Source: Candidatus Zhuqueibacterota bacterium
Lineage (GTDB): Bacteria > Zhuqueibacterota > Zhuqueibacteria > Residuimicrobiales > Residuimicrobiaceae
Length of the DNA stretch: 49,619 bases
Direction of reading: 5' to 3'
NCBI GenBank assembly: GCA_963169875.1
Contig: CAUJEL010000176.1
Location: 1-49,619 of the forward strand
Positions 41,772 to 49,619 of the stretch are shown in pieces. Made by a program: the position numbers and the translations under genes. The notes beneath the pieces were generated by a model, which searched no databases, had not been told where the DNA came from, and saw only the letters and a list, made by a program, of their open reading frames with translations. Numbering within the stretch: the stretch's first letter is position 1; each line of letters starts with the position of its first letter.

Positions 41772-43418
41772 ATGAAAAAAGCTACAAATATGATTAAAGT
41801 CCTGGTGATGGTGGCGATGGTCGCCTTCCTCGTCAGCGGCTGCTTGATCACGGAAGTGATTCAGTCCCTCATCGTGGCGGCCGGCGGTGAATTTGAGGCC
41901 ACGATCACGATAACGGACAAGACCGCGGATGCCAACGCCTACAAAGGGGTCCTGTGCATTCTGGCGCCGGATGACTGGGAGTTCGTCTCCGGCACCTATA
42001 ACTCACAAGTCGGTACCGGTGCGTTCGAACTGGATCCCACCACTCCCCCGACATACGGCGATATTGACGCCATACTGCCGCCTCCGGCGGGGATGAAATG
42101 GATCAGACTGTTGTCCGATGCCGCCTATACCAATGAGGCCAATGTCGTTCACGAGGCGACCGTCAAGCTCAAGGCCGGCGCCACGACCGGCACCTTTCCG
42201 ATCGGTTACCTCGTCACCAAGAACACGGTCGACATGTTGAACAGCATCAATGTGCTGGATGAAGACAATGACAACGCCTGGGCGGACACCTCGATGAACC
42301 ACATGGTGACGGTGACGGGCGCCGCGCCGGCCATTCTGTTGAACGAAGCGTACAGCCGCGGCACGGATGAGGCCCCGGACTGGGTCGAGCTCTACAACCA
42401 TTCCGACGCCGAAGTGGATATCAGCGGTTACCTGGTGTATGACAATGGCGGCCATGCGGGCACCAAGCCCAAAAAAGCCGTGCCCGCCGGCACCATTATC
42501 GCGCCGTGGGGATTTTACGTCATTGTGACCGATGATACCGGCGATCCTGCTGATTTTGGTTTGAGCAGCGGCGGCGACAAGGTCTGGCTGGAGAACACCA
42601 GCGGAGCTGTGCTGGATTCTCTGGAATTCGGCGCCATGGATCCGGCCGAGTCGTTCCAGCGCGTGCCGGACGGCATTGGCGAGGGCAAAATGACCAAACC
42701 GATCACGCGCGGCACCTCCAATGTCCCGGTGAAATTGAACGAGGCCTTCTCCAGGGGTACGGATGCCGCTCCGGACTGGGTCGAACTCTACAACAGCGCC
42801 GATGACACCCTCGATATCAGCGGCTGGCTGGTCTACGACAACGGCGGCCAGGCGGGCACCAAGCCCAAGAAGGCCATTCCCGATGGTACGCTGTTGTTGC
42901 CGAAAAGCTGGTATGTGGTTGTCACCGACAAGACCGGCGATCCTGCTGATTTCGGTCTCGGCAGCGGCGGCGACAAGGTGTGGCTGGAAGATGCCGCCGG
43001 CGCAGTAGTCGACTCGGTTGAATTTGGCGCCCTGCAGGATACTGAGTCCTACAGCCGCATCCCCGATGGCGGCGTCTGGCAGGTGGTGGCCAACGTCACC
43101 CGCGGCACGTCCAACGGCACCGGCACGGGCGTCGCCATGCAGCCGCAAATCATCGCGACCTGGCGGCTTGAGCAGAATTATCCCAATCCCTTCAACCCGA
43201 CGACGCAGATCAGCTTCTATCTGCCCAAAGCGGCGCAGGTCAACCTGACGGTGTACAATCTGCTCGGACAGGCGGTTCGGGAAGTGGTCAATGCGCGGTT
43301 AGCCGCCGGTGCGCACACGGTGACCGTCGATGCGGCTGATTTGAAGAGCGGCGTCTATTTCTACGCGATCAAGAGCGCGGAGTTCAACGCCACGCGGCGC
43401 ATGGTTTTGATCAAATAA
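41772..43418 (+). CDS. Lamin-tail-domain protein with C-terminal type-A sorting domain
   Basis: A 548-residue exported protein, start supported by AGGAGG five bases upstream. The N-terminus ends in a lipobox-like FLVSGCL (Cys24). Residues about 35-185 form a cohesin-like beta domain. Two LTDs follow (starting LNEAYSRGTDEAPDWVELYN and LNEAFSRGTDAAPDWVELYN), then a C-terminal sorting domain of about 80 residues with EQNYPNPFNPTTQISF, LTVYNLLGQAVREV and SGVYFYAI. Such domains direct type IX-like secretion or surface anchoring in FCB bacteria. Having both a lipobox and a sorting domain is unusual. The LTDs are close relatives of those in the gene at 39952. Confidence 0.87.
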   Translation: MKKATNMIKVLVMVAMVAFLVSGCLITEVIQSLIVAAGGEFEATITITDKTADANAYKGVLCILAPDDWEFVSGTYNSQVGTGAFELDPTTPPTYGDIDAILPPPAGMKWIRLLSDAAYTNEANVVHEATVKLKAGATTGTFPIGYLVTKNTVDMLNSINVLDEDNDNAWADTSMNHMVTVTGAAPAILLNEAYSRGTDEAPDWVELYNHSDAEVDISGYLVYDNGGHAGTKPKKAVPAGTIIAPWGFYVIVTDDTGDPADFGLSSGGDKVWLENTSGAVLDSLEFGAMDPAESFQRVPDGIGEGKMTKPITRGTSNVPVKLNEAFSRGTDAAPDWVELYNSADDTLDISGWLVYDNGGQAGTKPKKAIPDGTLLLPKSWYVVVTDKTGDPADFGLGSGGDKVWLEDAAGAVVDSVEFGALQDTESYSRIPDGGVWQVVANVTRGTSNGTGTGVAMQPQIIATWRLEQNYPNPFNPTTQISFYLPKAAQVNLTVYNLLGQAVREVVNARLAAGAHTVTVDAADLKSGVYFYAIKSAEFNATRRMVLIK

Positions 43419-43440
43419 ACAGATACAGCACCATGATTTG

Positions 43441-43478
43441 AAAAACCCCCTGGATGGACATCATCCAGGGGGTTTTTT
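43441..43478. terminator. Strong bidirectional terminator
   Basis: CCCCCTGGATG (43446-43456) pairs with CATCCAGGGGG (43462-43472); flanking A5 and T6 tracts extend the stem. It ends the rightward phosphate/lamin-tail operon and the leftward sulfatase transcript. Confidence 0.88.
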
Positions 43479-43503
43479 GTTGATGCATCGAATGGAAGTC
43501 GCG

Positions 43504-44991
43504 TCAAAAATTCCAGGTTGCGATCGGTGAGGAGGTCCGCTGTGACATTCTGGCGCGGATATCGGCGACGACATCGGGATGGCCGGCCGCCACATCGTAT
43601 TCTTCGCCGGGATCCTCGTTCAGGCGATACAATTCGCAACGCTCCCGTCCCGTTTTTCCGGGATGGATGCAGATCGCTTTCCAGTCGCCCATGCGCACAG
43701 CCTGTGATGGGCGGCTGTGATATTCCCAGTAAAGGTGATCAGGCGCTTTTTGACGGCCCCGGGCCAGCAGCGTCGGCTGGAAGCTGATGCCGTCACAGGG
43801 TTTTCTCCAGGGTACCCCGGCGATTTGGGCCAGGGTGGGCAGGAAATCCCAAAAGGCGCAGATATGGTCCGAGGAGGTATTGGCCGGAATATGGCCGGGC
43901 CAGCGGGTGATCAGCGGCACGCGGATGCCGCCTTCATAGAGATCGGTTTTGCCGCCGCGCAGCCGGGCGGCGCTGTGAAAGAACGCGGTGTCCGCGCCGC
44001 CGACGTCAAAGGTGGGGCCATTGTCGCTGGTGAAAATCAGCAACGTCTCCTCTTCGATGTGTAGTTCCTGCAGCAGTGCGATGATGCGGCCGACATAGCT
44101 GTCCATCCGCGTTATCATGCCTGCGTAGGCGGCGCGCGGCCAGCGCTGCGGCAAATAGCCCTTGTCGCCGCGGTAGGGCGCATCGGGAAAACGGCCGATG
44201 TATTCTTCCACAGAGTCGTACGGCGTCTGCAGGGCGAGGTGGGGAATGGCATAGGTGAGGAAAAGGGCGAATGGTCTTTTGTGGTGCTGGCGGATATAAC
44301 CCAAAGCCTCATCGGTCATCAGGTCGGGCGTATAGTGCGCGCCGCTGTAGAGCTGATAAGATTCGGGGTCATCGGGATCCGCCTCTGCGGGCAGCGGCTG
44401 ATGCGGCATCAGGCCGGGATTGCCCTCCAGTATGATTTTCTCGTCGTTGCGCCATAAATAAGCGGGATAGTAATTGTGGGCCAGGCGCTGGCACAGATAG
44501 CCATAAAAATAGTCAAAGCCCTGCAGGTTGGGATGACCGCTTGACGCCGGTCCTCCGAGTCCCCATTTGCCGATCAGGGCGGTGTGATAGCCCGCGGATT
44601 GCAGTATGTTCCCGAGGGTGGGCGTCCCGGCCGGCAGCGGTCTCTGGCCCTCCAGGGCGGGATCTCTCCAGACGTCACCCCGTCCCGACATTTCGTCGTT
44701 GTCGCGGATATAGCTGTGGCCGGTATGCAGGCCGGTGAACAAGGTGCAGCGCGACGGTGCGCACACCGGACTGCCGCTGTAGTGCTGCGTGAAGCGCATG
44801 CCCTCAGCCGCCATCCGGTCGAGATGGGGCGTGCGGATGATTTCCTGGCCGTAACAGCCCAGCTCACCATAGCCGAGATCGTCGGCGAGGATGAAGATGA
44901 TGTTGGGCGGGCGCACGCCGCAGTGCAACGGCAGCATGGCGGCAGCCCCCAGCGCAGCAGAGCCGGTTTTGATAAAGTCTCGTCGGTTCAT
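43504..44991 (-). CDS. Secreted sulfatase (formylglycine-dependent)
   Basis: A 495-residue type I sulfatase. A twin-arginine signal (NRRDFIKTGSAALGAAAML) is followed by metal ligands IIFILADDLGYGELG (Asp37, Asp38) and the formylglycine motif CAPSR (77-81) in SGSPVCAPSRCTLFTG. Further conserved parts are TSDNGPTFDVGG and GKTDLYEGGIRVPLI. It is expected to remove sulfate from a sulfated glycan or other ester after Cys77 is oxidised by a formylglycine-generating enzyme that is not in this window. Export folded by Tat is consistent with that modification in the cytoplasm. It stands alone. Confidence 0.9.
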   Translation of the reverse strand: MNRRDFIKTGSAALGAAAMLPLHCGVRPPNIIFILADDLGYGELGCYGQEIIRTPHLDRMAAEGMRFTQHYSGSPVCAPSRCTLFTGLHTGHSYIRDNDEMSGRGDVWRDPALEGQRPLPAGTPTLGNILQSAGYHTALIGKWGLGGPASSGHPNLQGFDYFYGYLCQRLAHNYYPAYLWRNDEKIILEGNPGLMPHQPLPAEADPDDPESYQLYSGAHYTPDLMTDEALGYIRQHHKRPFALFLTYAIPHLALQTPYDSVEEYIGRFPDAPYRGDKGYLPQRWPRAAYAGMITRMDSYVGRIIALLQELHIEEETLLIFTSDNGPTFDVGGADTAFFHSAARLRGGKTDLYEGGIRVPLITRWPGHIPANTSSDHICAFWDFLPTLAQIAGVPWRKPCDGISFQPTLLARGRQKAPDHLYWEYHSRPSQAVRMGDWKAICIHPGKTGRERCELYRLNEDPGEEYDVAAGHPDVVADIRARMSQRTSSPIATWNF

Positions 44992-45012
44992 GGTTTTACG
45001 TATATAATCCTA

Positions 45013-45089
45013 AACTGAGCGATTGCCTTAACCTTGTGAAGGTTCCCAACCTTCGCAAGGTTGCCTTTTGTGCACCAATCGCTCAAGTT
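45013..45089. repeat. 77-bp compound palindrome (REP-like)
   Basis: Outer arms AACTGAGCGATTG (45013-45025) and CAATCGCTCAAGTT (45076-45089) enclose two small palindromes, AACCTT-GTG-AAGGTT (45030-45044) and AACCTT-CGC-AAGGTT (45048-45062), which are also direct repeats of each other. A related ACCTTGCGAAGGTT lies at 24719-24732. It is non-coding, upstream of the sulfatase and beyond the end of the ABC permease gene. Confidence 0.7.
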
Positions 45090-45193
45090 AGCATATTTTT
45101 ATCAGGAAAAGTTAAATATATATCAGTATATGAAGCGGCAGTGAAAAATGCAAGCGGGATTTACTGATCCCGGCGTCCGCTCCGGTTGCCGGC

Positions 45194-46336
45194 TCAGTTG
45201 ACCGCCCGGCGCATCAATCGGGCGGAGAGCAAGGCAAAGCCTGTCAGAAAGGCACCGAGGCCGAGCAAATAGGGCCAGATCGCTTCCCAACCGTAGCCGT
45301 AGGAGATGAGGCGGTTCAGGGATTTGATCGCCAGTCCCGAGGGCAGGAAATTGGCGAAAAACTCGAACCACCGCGGGGTGATCTCCAGCGGAAACCAGCA
45401 GCCGCTCAATGCGGACATGCCAATGGTCACGATGATGGCGGTGGCGATCATTTTTTCTTCGTTGCGGATGAGCAGTCCCAGGGTGATGCCCATGCCGGAT
45501 ACGGTCAGAGAAAAGAGCAGAACCACGGCAGCAAGGGCCAGGGGATAGGAACCCAAATGGACGGCGAAGAAGAATCGTCCCATGAGGAGAATAATGGCGG
45601 TCTGCAACAGTCCGACGCAGGTGATGCCGGCCACCCGGCCCCAGAAGAGATAGTTGAACTGCAGCGGGGAGGTCAGCATGCGCCGCAGAAGACCGTTCTG
45701 GCGTTCCTCCACCAGTGTGGTGCCAGCATAGATGAACAGGGTGAGCATGGTGAACATGACGATGTTGGCGGGCACCTGTTGCGCAAAACCGCGGGGAATC
45801 ACTTTCGACTTTCCGGCATAACTGGTCTGTACCTGAATCAGTTTTTGCCGCTGATCCAGCTGTGAAAATGAGGGGTCCTGCACGGATTTCTCCTGAATGG
45901 CCAATTCGGTGAGATCGGCCAAGAGACGGTACTGCGCTTTTTTGACGGCCAGATCGGCCATGGCATTCGCCTCCATATCATTGCCCTTGCGCAGAACAAA
46001 TGAGATGCTGACCGGTTGGGATTGGCTGAGACGCCGCGAAAAACTGTCAGGAATCGTTACGCTGCGCAGTATGTCGGCGGCCGGCGCCGCGGTCAATGTA
46101 TCGACGCGGAGGTTTTCGCTTTTCAGGTGGTGCATGAAGCGCTGTCCCAGCTCGCCCTGGTCCTGGTTCCATACCGCGATGTAGGCGCGCGATTGCGCGG
46201 GATCGCTGCCGCCGCGGAAGGCGCTGCCAAAGACAAAGATGTAGACCAGCGGAATCACCACCATCCACAGGGCGGCCGTGCGGTCGCGCAGAACCTGCCG
46301 GATGCTTTGCCATGCCAGAATCAGGATGTATCTCAT
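45194..46336 (-). CDS. ABC-2-type transporter permease
   Basis: A 380-residue permease of the ABC2_membrane_3 type: one N-terminal helix (AALWMVVIPLVYIFVFGSAF), a large extracytoplasmic domain (about 40-195), then five to six helices (NIVMFTMLTLFIYAGTTLVE, GITCVGLLQTAIILLMGRFF and others) ending with WPYLLGLGAFLTGFALL. It overlaps the second permease gene by the four bases of ATGA. Together with the neighbouring permease and ATPase it forms a heterodimeric exporter. The substrate is unknown. Confidence 0.9.
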   Translation of the reverse strand: MRYILILAWQSIRQVLRDRTAALWMVVIPLVYIFVFGSAFRGGSDPAQSRAYIAVWNQDQGELGQRFMHHLKSENLRVDTLTAAPAADILRSVTIPDSFSRRLSQSQPVSISFVLRKGNDMEANAMADLAVKKAQYRLLADLTELAIQEKSVQDPSFSQLDQRQKLIQVQTSYAGKSKVIPRGFAQQVPANIVMFTMLTLFIYAGTTLVEERQNGLLRRMLTSPLQFNYLFWGRVAGITCVGLLQTAIILLMGRFFFAVHLGSYPLALAAVVLLFSLTVSGMGITLGLLIRNEEKMIATAIIVTIGMSALSGCWFPLEITPRWFEFFANFLPSGLAIKSLNRLISYGYGWEAIWPYLLGLGAFLTGFALLSARLMRRAVN

Positions 46337-47577
46337 TGTTGAGCCTTTCGTGCAAAAAAGAAAAAGGCGAGGCTGTTAAGTCCCAGTGTGAGAAGAATCA
46401 GCACCGCAAAATGGGTGGTCAGTTTGCTCAGGGTTGCCGTTTCAATGAGGATATTTTGCAGGCCATCGATGCACCAGTACACCGGCGAGAACTGCGCGGC
46501 GGATCTGATGGCGGCGGGCAGCGTATTGAGCGGAACCATGGCGCCGCCCAGCATGCTGAATACAATGATCACGGCCGGCAGAATGGCCGATGCCTGGGTG
46601 CGCGTCCGCGCCAGCGCATAGACCAGGGCGATGACGCCGGTCAGCGTCGCGGTGCACAGCGTCAAAAAGAGCAGAAAAAAGAGCGGTTGCGTCACAGGGA
46701 TCGAGAAAACGATCGCGCCCACAGCCCAGAGCAGGATCTGCGAAATCAGGCCGGTCAGGAGAATAAAAAGCAGTTTGGCACTCACATAGGTATTGGCCGT
46801 AACCGGCGTGGTCATGATGCGAAACCAGGTGCGGTTCTCGCGCTCGCGGAAGATGTCGCGCGCCAGGGTATCGAGGGTGAAGAGCAGCATCATCATGGAC
46901 ATGCCGGCGAGGAGATAGGCGAACAGGATCGAACTGGTCAGTGCATTTGCGCTGCCAGCAGCCGTGGTGTCGCTGACCACTTTTATCAAGGGTGGGGAGA
47001 AGAATCCTTTGCCCTTGTTGATCAGGCGGCTGAAACCGATGGAGATTTCGCCGATTTGAGATTCCGGCATGGCCGTGGATTGCTGCATACTGGCATGAAT
47101 CCGGCCGATGGGTTCGGAGGCGATGTGGACGAGCCGGCCGCCGGCTTCGGCCAGCAGCAGGATGGTCTCTTCGGCAATTTTCGGCGCAAAGGCCTGGCTG
47201 GGGTTTTTCACCAGCGTCAGGGTGGAGGGCTTTTGCGCCAGAAGGGAATCGCCGAATCCGGCCGGAATGATGAGCAGGGCTGAGGCGTCCCCCTTGTCCA
47301 TGCGTTGGCGGCCAGTGCCGGCGGCGATATTTTCCACCTGAAACATCTGCGCCATTTCGCCGCGGGAAAAGGCGCCGAGCAGAAATTGCGAAGCCATGCT
47401 GTTGTCATGGTCTTCGACCAGGAGGCTGATGCGCGGTTTGATGTTCTTTTCTTTGCCGGGTCCAAAGATGGAACCCAGCATCAGGGTGGCCAGCAGGGGG
47501 ATGAGGATGAGGATGAGAATGCCGCCCGGATTGCGCCAGCGCCTGAGCAGGTCTTTTGTCAGCAGAGTCCAGATCAA
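46333..47577 (-). CDS. ABC-2-type transporter permease
   Basis: A 414-residue permease related to its downstream neighbour. It has an N-terminal helix (ILILILIPLLATLMLGSIFG), a long extracytoplasmic domain (to about 205) and a C-terminal block of helices, with the cytoplasmic EREN-RTWFRIMTTPV segment after the first of them. The start codon is TTG at 47577, overlapping the ATPase stop as TTGA, so translation is coupled. No in-frame ATG gives a complete first helix. Confidence 0.9.
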   Translation of the reverse strand: MIWTLLTKDLLRRWRNPGGILILILIPLLATLMLGSIFGPGKEKNIKPRISLLVEDHDNSMASQFLLGAFSRGEMAQMFQVENIAAGTGRQRMDKGDASALLIIPAGFGDSLLAQKPSTLTLVKNPSQAFAPKIAEETILLLAEAGGRLVHIASEPIGRIHASMQQSTAMPESQIGEISIGFSRLINKGKGFFSPPLIKVVSDTTAAGSANALTSSILFAYLLAGMSMMMLLFTLDTLARDIFRERENRTWFRIMTTPVTANTYVSAKLLFILLTGLISQILLWAVGAIVFSIPVTQPLFFLLFLTLCTATLTGVIALVYALARTRTQASAILPAVIIVFSMLGGAMVPLNTLPAAIRSAAQFSPVYWCIDGLQNILIETATLSKLTTHFAVLILLTLGLNSLAFFFFARKAQQ

Positions 47578-48500
47578 TCGCGCAGCTCCCTTCCGGTCAA
47601 TTTTATGAACGCTGAATCGAGGCTGGGTTCCTTGATGGAGAGGTTGTCGATGCTGAAATCCGATTCGAGCATTTTTTCGATGAGCTGGCCCGTGCCGAGC
47701 TGCAGCGGCAGGCTGTAGACCACTTCACCCGGCTGCGAGGAGACCAGCGCGATTTGCGAGAGGCGCTGTGGCAGTGCCTGGGCCGCTTCGCTGGAGAACT
47801 GGCCGGTCACTTTGACGTAGCGGTTTTCGCCGACGATCTGGCTGATTTCGGCCTTGGTGCCTGTGGCGAGGATGCGGCCGTGATCGATGATGGCGAGGCG
47901 GTCGCACAGGGTTTCGGCTTCATCGAGATAGTGGGTGGTGTAGAGGATGGTGGTGCCTTCCCGGGCGGCCTGTTGTACCAGTTCCAGCAGGCTGTGGCGG
48001 CCCTGGGGATCGATGCCCACGGTGGGTTCATCGAGGAGCAGGAGTTTGGGTTGATGGATCATGCCGATGCCAAGATTGAGGCGCCGTTTCATGCCGCCGG
48101 AATAGGTCTTGATGCGATCTTTCGCTCTTTCACGCAGGCCGGTGATGTCCAGCAGGGCGTCGACGCGGTTTTCCAGGGTGCGGCCGCGTAAGCCGTAGAG
48201 TTTGCCCCAGAAGCGCAGGTTGTCGCGGGCGGAGATATCTTCGTAGAGCGCCACTTCCTGGGGCACAACGCCCAGTTGTTTGCGCCACGCGGGCGAGGCA
48301 TTGAAGATGTCGACGCCGTCGACAAAGATCTGACCGCTGTCCGGTTTGAGCAGCGAGCAGATGAGGTTGATGGTGGTGCTTTTGCCGGCGCCGTTGGGGC
48401 CGAGAAAACCAAAGATTTCGCCCGGGTTGACTGCAAAGGAGATGTGATCGACGGCGAGATGTCCGGCGAAGGATTTGCTCAGATTGACGATATTCAACAT
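47574..48500 (-). CDS. ABC transporter ATP-binding protein
   Basis: A 308-residue ATPase of the DRA/NatA-type exporter group. Walker A GPNGAGKST, Q-loop VVPQEVALYEDI, signature YSGGMKRRLNLG, Walker B LLLLDEPTVGID and the switch His in YTTHYLDEAE are intact, followed by a regulatory C-terminal domain of about 80 residues. I start at ATG 48500, which has AGGAG (48510-48514 on the minus strand) at good spacing; a TTG at 48518 is in frame but unlikely. It is the first gene of the three-gene exporter operon. Confidence 0.94.
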   Translation of the reverse strand: MLNIVNLSKSFAGHLAVDHISFAVNPGEIFGFLGPNGAGKSTTINLICSLLKPDSGQIFVDGVDIFNASPAWRKQLGVVPQEVALYEDISARDNLRFWGKLYGLRGRTLENRVDALLDITGLRERAKDRIKTYSGGMKRRLNLGIGMIHQPKLLLLDEPTVGIDPQGRHSLLELVQQAAREGTTILYTTHYLDEAETLCDRLAIIDHGRILATGTKAEISQIVGENRYVKVTGQFSSEAAQALPQRLSQIALVSSQPGEVVYSLPLQLGTGQLIEKMLESDFSIDNLSIKEPSLDSAFIKLTGRELRD

Positions 48501-48570
48501 GAAAGCGTACTCCTGCAAAGAGATGAATCGTTTTGGTTTATACGGAAAAAGCGGGGCTATTGTTTCTTAG

Positions 48571-48965
48571 TTGTCATCCTGAAAGGATCTTGTAGCATCA
48601 TCGCCGAAATGTGCCGCGGATGCTAAAAGATGGTTACACCATGACAGTGGGGCGTGGCTGTCCGGCTAAATGTGACCACGCTTGTCATCCTGAAAGGATC
48701 TTTTACACTACGCGGGATGATCGATGGTTGTATTCACCCCTGCCGCGGATGCTAAAAGATGGTTACACCATGACAGGGTGGCGTGGCTGTCCGGCCAGGT
48801 GTCCAGCACATTACTGTTCAAGCGCCTGTTTCTTCCGCGGCATTCATCAGCACGGCAGAAGAGGTGCTGTGCGTATTACCACGCTTGTCATCCTGAAAGG
48901 ATCTTTTACACTACGCGGGATGATCCATGGTTGTATTCACCCCTGCCGCGGAGCGAAAAGATGGT
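48571..48965 (+). repeat. Array of three imperfect-palindrome repeat units
   Basis: Units begin with TTGTCATCCTGAAAGGATCT at 48571, 48682 and 48885. The middle unit is most complete (48682-48776). Its two ends are inverted versions of each other: TGTCATCCTGAAAGGATCTT at the left, and at the right AAAGATGGTTACACCATGACA, split here as AAAGATGG and TTACACCATGACA. Unit 1 lacks part of the middle, and unit 3 ends early at about 48965. A common segment GTGGCGTGGCTGTCCGGC follows units 1 and 2. Similar GTCATCCTGA-x-GGATC repeats are widespread in other bacterial genomes. No gene is seen in 48519-49090. Confidence 0.8.
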
Positions 48966-49106
48966 TTCCGTAAATTTCTCTTTGAATCGCAAAAATATTT
49001 TTATTATATTTGTTTAAATTCGTTGGAACGGTTTAATTGTTCAGAAAATCTTTTCCATCATAGCGAATGTTCTTCATCAACCTCATGAACGAAAAAGGAG
49101 TTGCGC

Positions 49107-49619
49107 ATGTCGATTCTGCACAGTGTAGACTGGATCATCATCTTCAGCTACTTCGCTGTCATCCTGGGAGTGGCCTGGTGGGTCATGCAACGCCAGAAGA
49201 ATACCACCGATGGATATTTTCTCGCCGGCCGCTCCCTGGGCTGGTTCATCGTCGGGGCCTCCATCTTTGCTTCCAACATCGGCTCCGAGCACCTGGTTGG
49301 CCTGGCCGGCTCCGGCGCCACCGACGGCGTGGCCATGGCCCATTATGAACTGCATGCCTGGTGTCTGCTCGTGCTCGGCTGGGTCATGGTGCCTTTTTAC
49401 ATGCGCTCCAAAGTTTATACCATGCCGGAATTCCTGGAACGCCGCTTTTCTCCCTCCGCGCGCACCTTCCTCTCTGTCGTCTCGCTGGTTGCCTATGTTT
49501 TAACCAAAATTGCGGTCGGCATTTTTGCCGGCGGTGTGGTGTTCAGCGTGCTGCTCCCGGAATTGAATGTATTCGGCCTCGACAGCTTTTGGATCGGCTC
49601 GATTCTGGTCATTCTCATC
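49107..49619 (+). CDS. Sodium:solute symporter (SGLT-like), N-terminal part
   Basis: The gene starts at ATG 49107, seven bases after GAAAAAGGAG, and runs off the right edge after 171 codons. The visible part has the SSS-family start: first helix DWIIIFSYFAVILGVAWWVM, then TTDGYFLAGRSLGWFIVGAS, FASNIGSEHLVGLAGSGATD, a third helix and YTMPEFLERRFSPSARTFLS. The GRSLGW and SNIGSEHLVGLAG motifs are typical of sodium/sugar cotransporters. The substrate is probably a sugar, by family only. Confidence 0.92.
   Translation, partial: MSILHSVDWIIIFSYFAVILGVAWWVMQRQKNTTDGYFLAGRSLGWFIVGASIFASNIGSEHLVGLAGSGATDGVAMAHYELHAWCLLVLGWVMVPFYMRSKVYTMPEFLERRFSPSARTFLSVVSLVAYVLTKIAVGIFAGGVVFSVLLPELNVFGLDSFWIGSILVILI

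Overview
The window looks like a chromosomal segment of a Gram-negative bacterium of the FCB superphylum, probably a candidate lineage near KSB1/Calditrichota. This is inferred from gene content: two TonB-dependent receptors with carboxypeptidase-regulatory-like N-termini, an HYC_CC_PP-type small protein, a C-terminal sorting domain with the NYPNPFNP signature, lamin-tail-domain lipoproteins, an SGLT-like symporter, and many REP-like intergenic palindromes. Most of the window is GC-rich; roughly the first 7.3 kb is AT-richer and accessory.

Positions 1-7350 are a mobile and defence-like region. They hold an IS256-family transposase and a tyrosine recombinase that ends 9 bases before a 42-base 3' fragment of a tRNA-Phe gene (an att site). 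Rightward are a DUF4143 ATPase with a perfect palindromic operator candidate, an AlbA_2/HATPase_c_4 regulator, and a broken HicBA locus joined to a helicase-like tail. Positions 7350-24340 are ordinary chromosome: a two-component system, a nitronate monooxygenase-like flavoprotein, an HYC_CC_PP/TonB-receptor pair, two glyoxalase-fold genes (one truncated), a sugar kinase-nucleotidyltransferase fusion, a complementary pair of M16 peptidases, a TIGR01777 epimerase and a second TonB receptor. A thymidylate-synthase-like gene and a TPR/alpha-beta hydrolase follow (24797-26800).

The most interesting part is 26809-43480, which reads as one phosphate/polyphosphate locus. A leftward operon encodes an HlyD-type adaptor, a VTC-type polyphosphate polymerase and a DUF4956 membrane protein. 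A second leftward operon encodes a membrane-anchored PhnD-like binding protein, an NtrB-like histidine kinase and an NtrC-like activator with an intact GAFTGA motif, but no transporter for the binding protein. Divergent from it is a long rightward operon: an unrecognised protein, a CYTH triphosphatase, a DASS/SLC13 transporter, DUF47, a PiT phosphate transporter, an OprP/O-like porin, then lamin-tail lipoproteins and a beta-propeller lipoprotein. Its first gene is preceded by a good sigma-54 promoter (33793-33807) with three similar 16-bp upstream sites (33685-33741). The proposal is that periplasmic phosphate or phosphonate status is relayed through the NtrC-like protein to a sigma-54 operon for phosphate capture, uptake and polyphosphate turnover.

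The right end (43504-49619) holds a sulfatase, a three-gene ABC-2 exporter, an array of imperfect-palindrome repeats and the start of a sodium:solute symporter. Non-coding repeats are frequent: a GGGGTCGGACC-bounded element, a 56-bp tandem array with hairpins, a TGTCATCC...GGATGACA-like family, and AACCTT-nn-AAGGTT palindromes.
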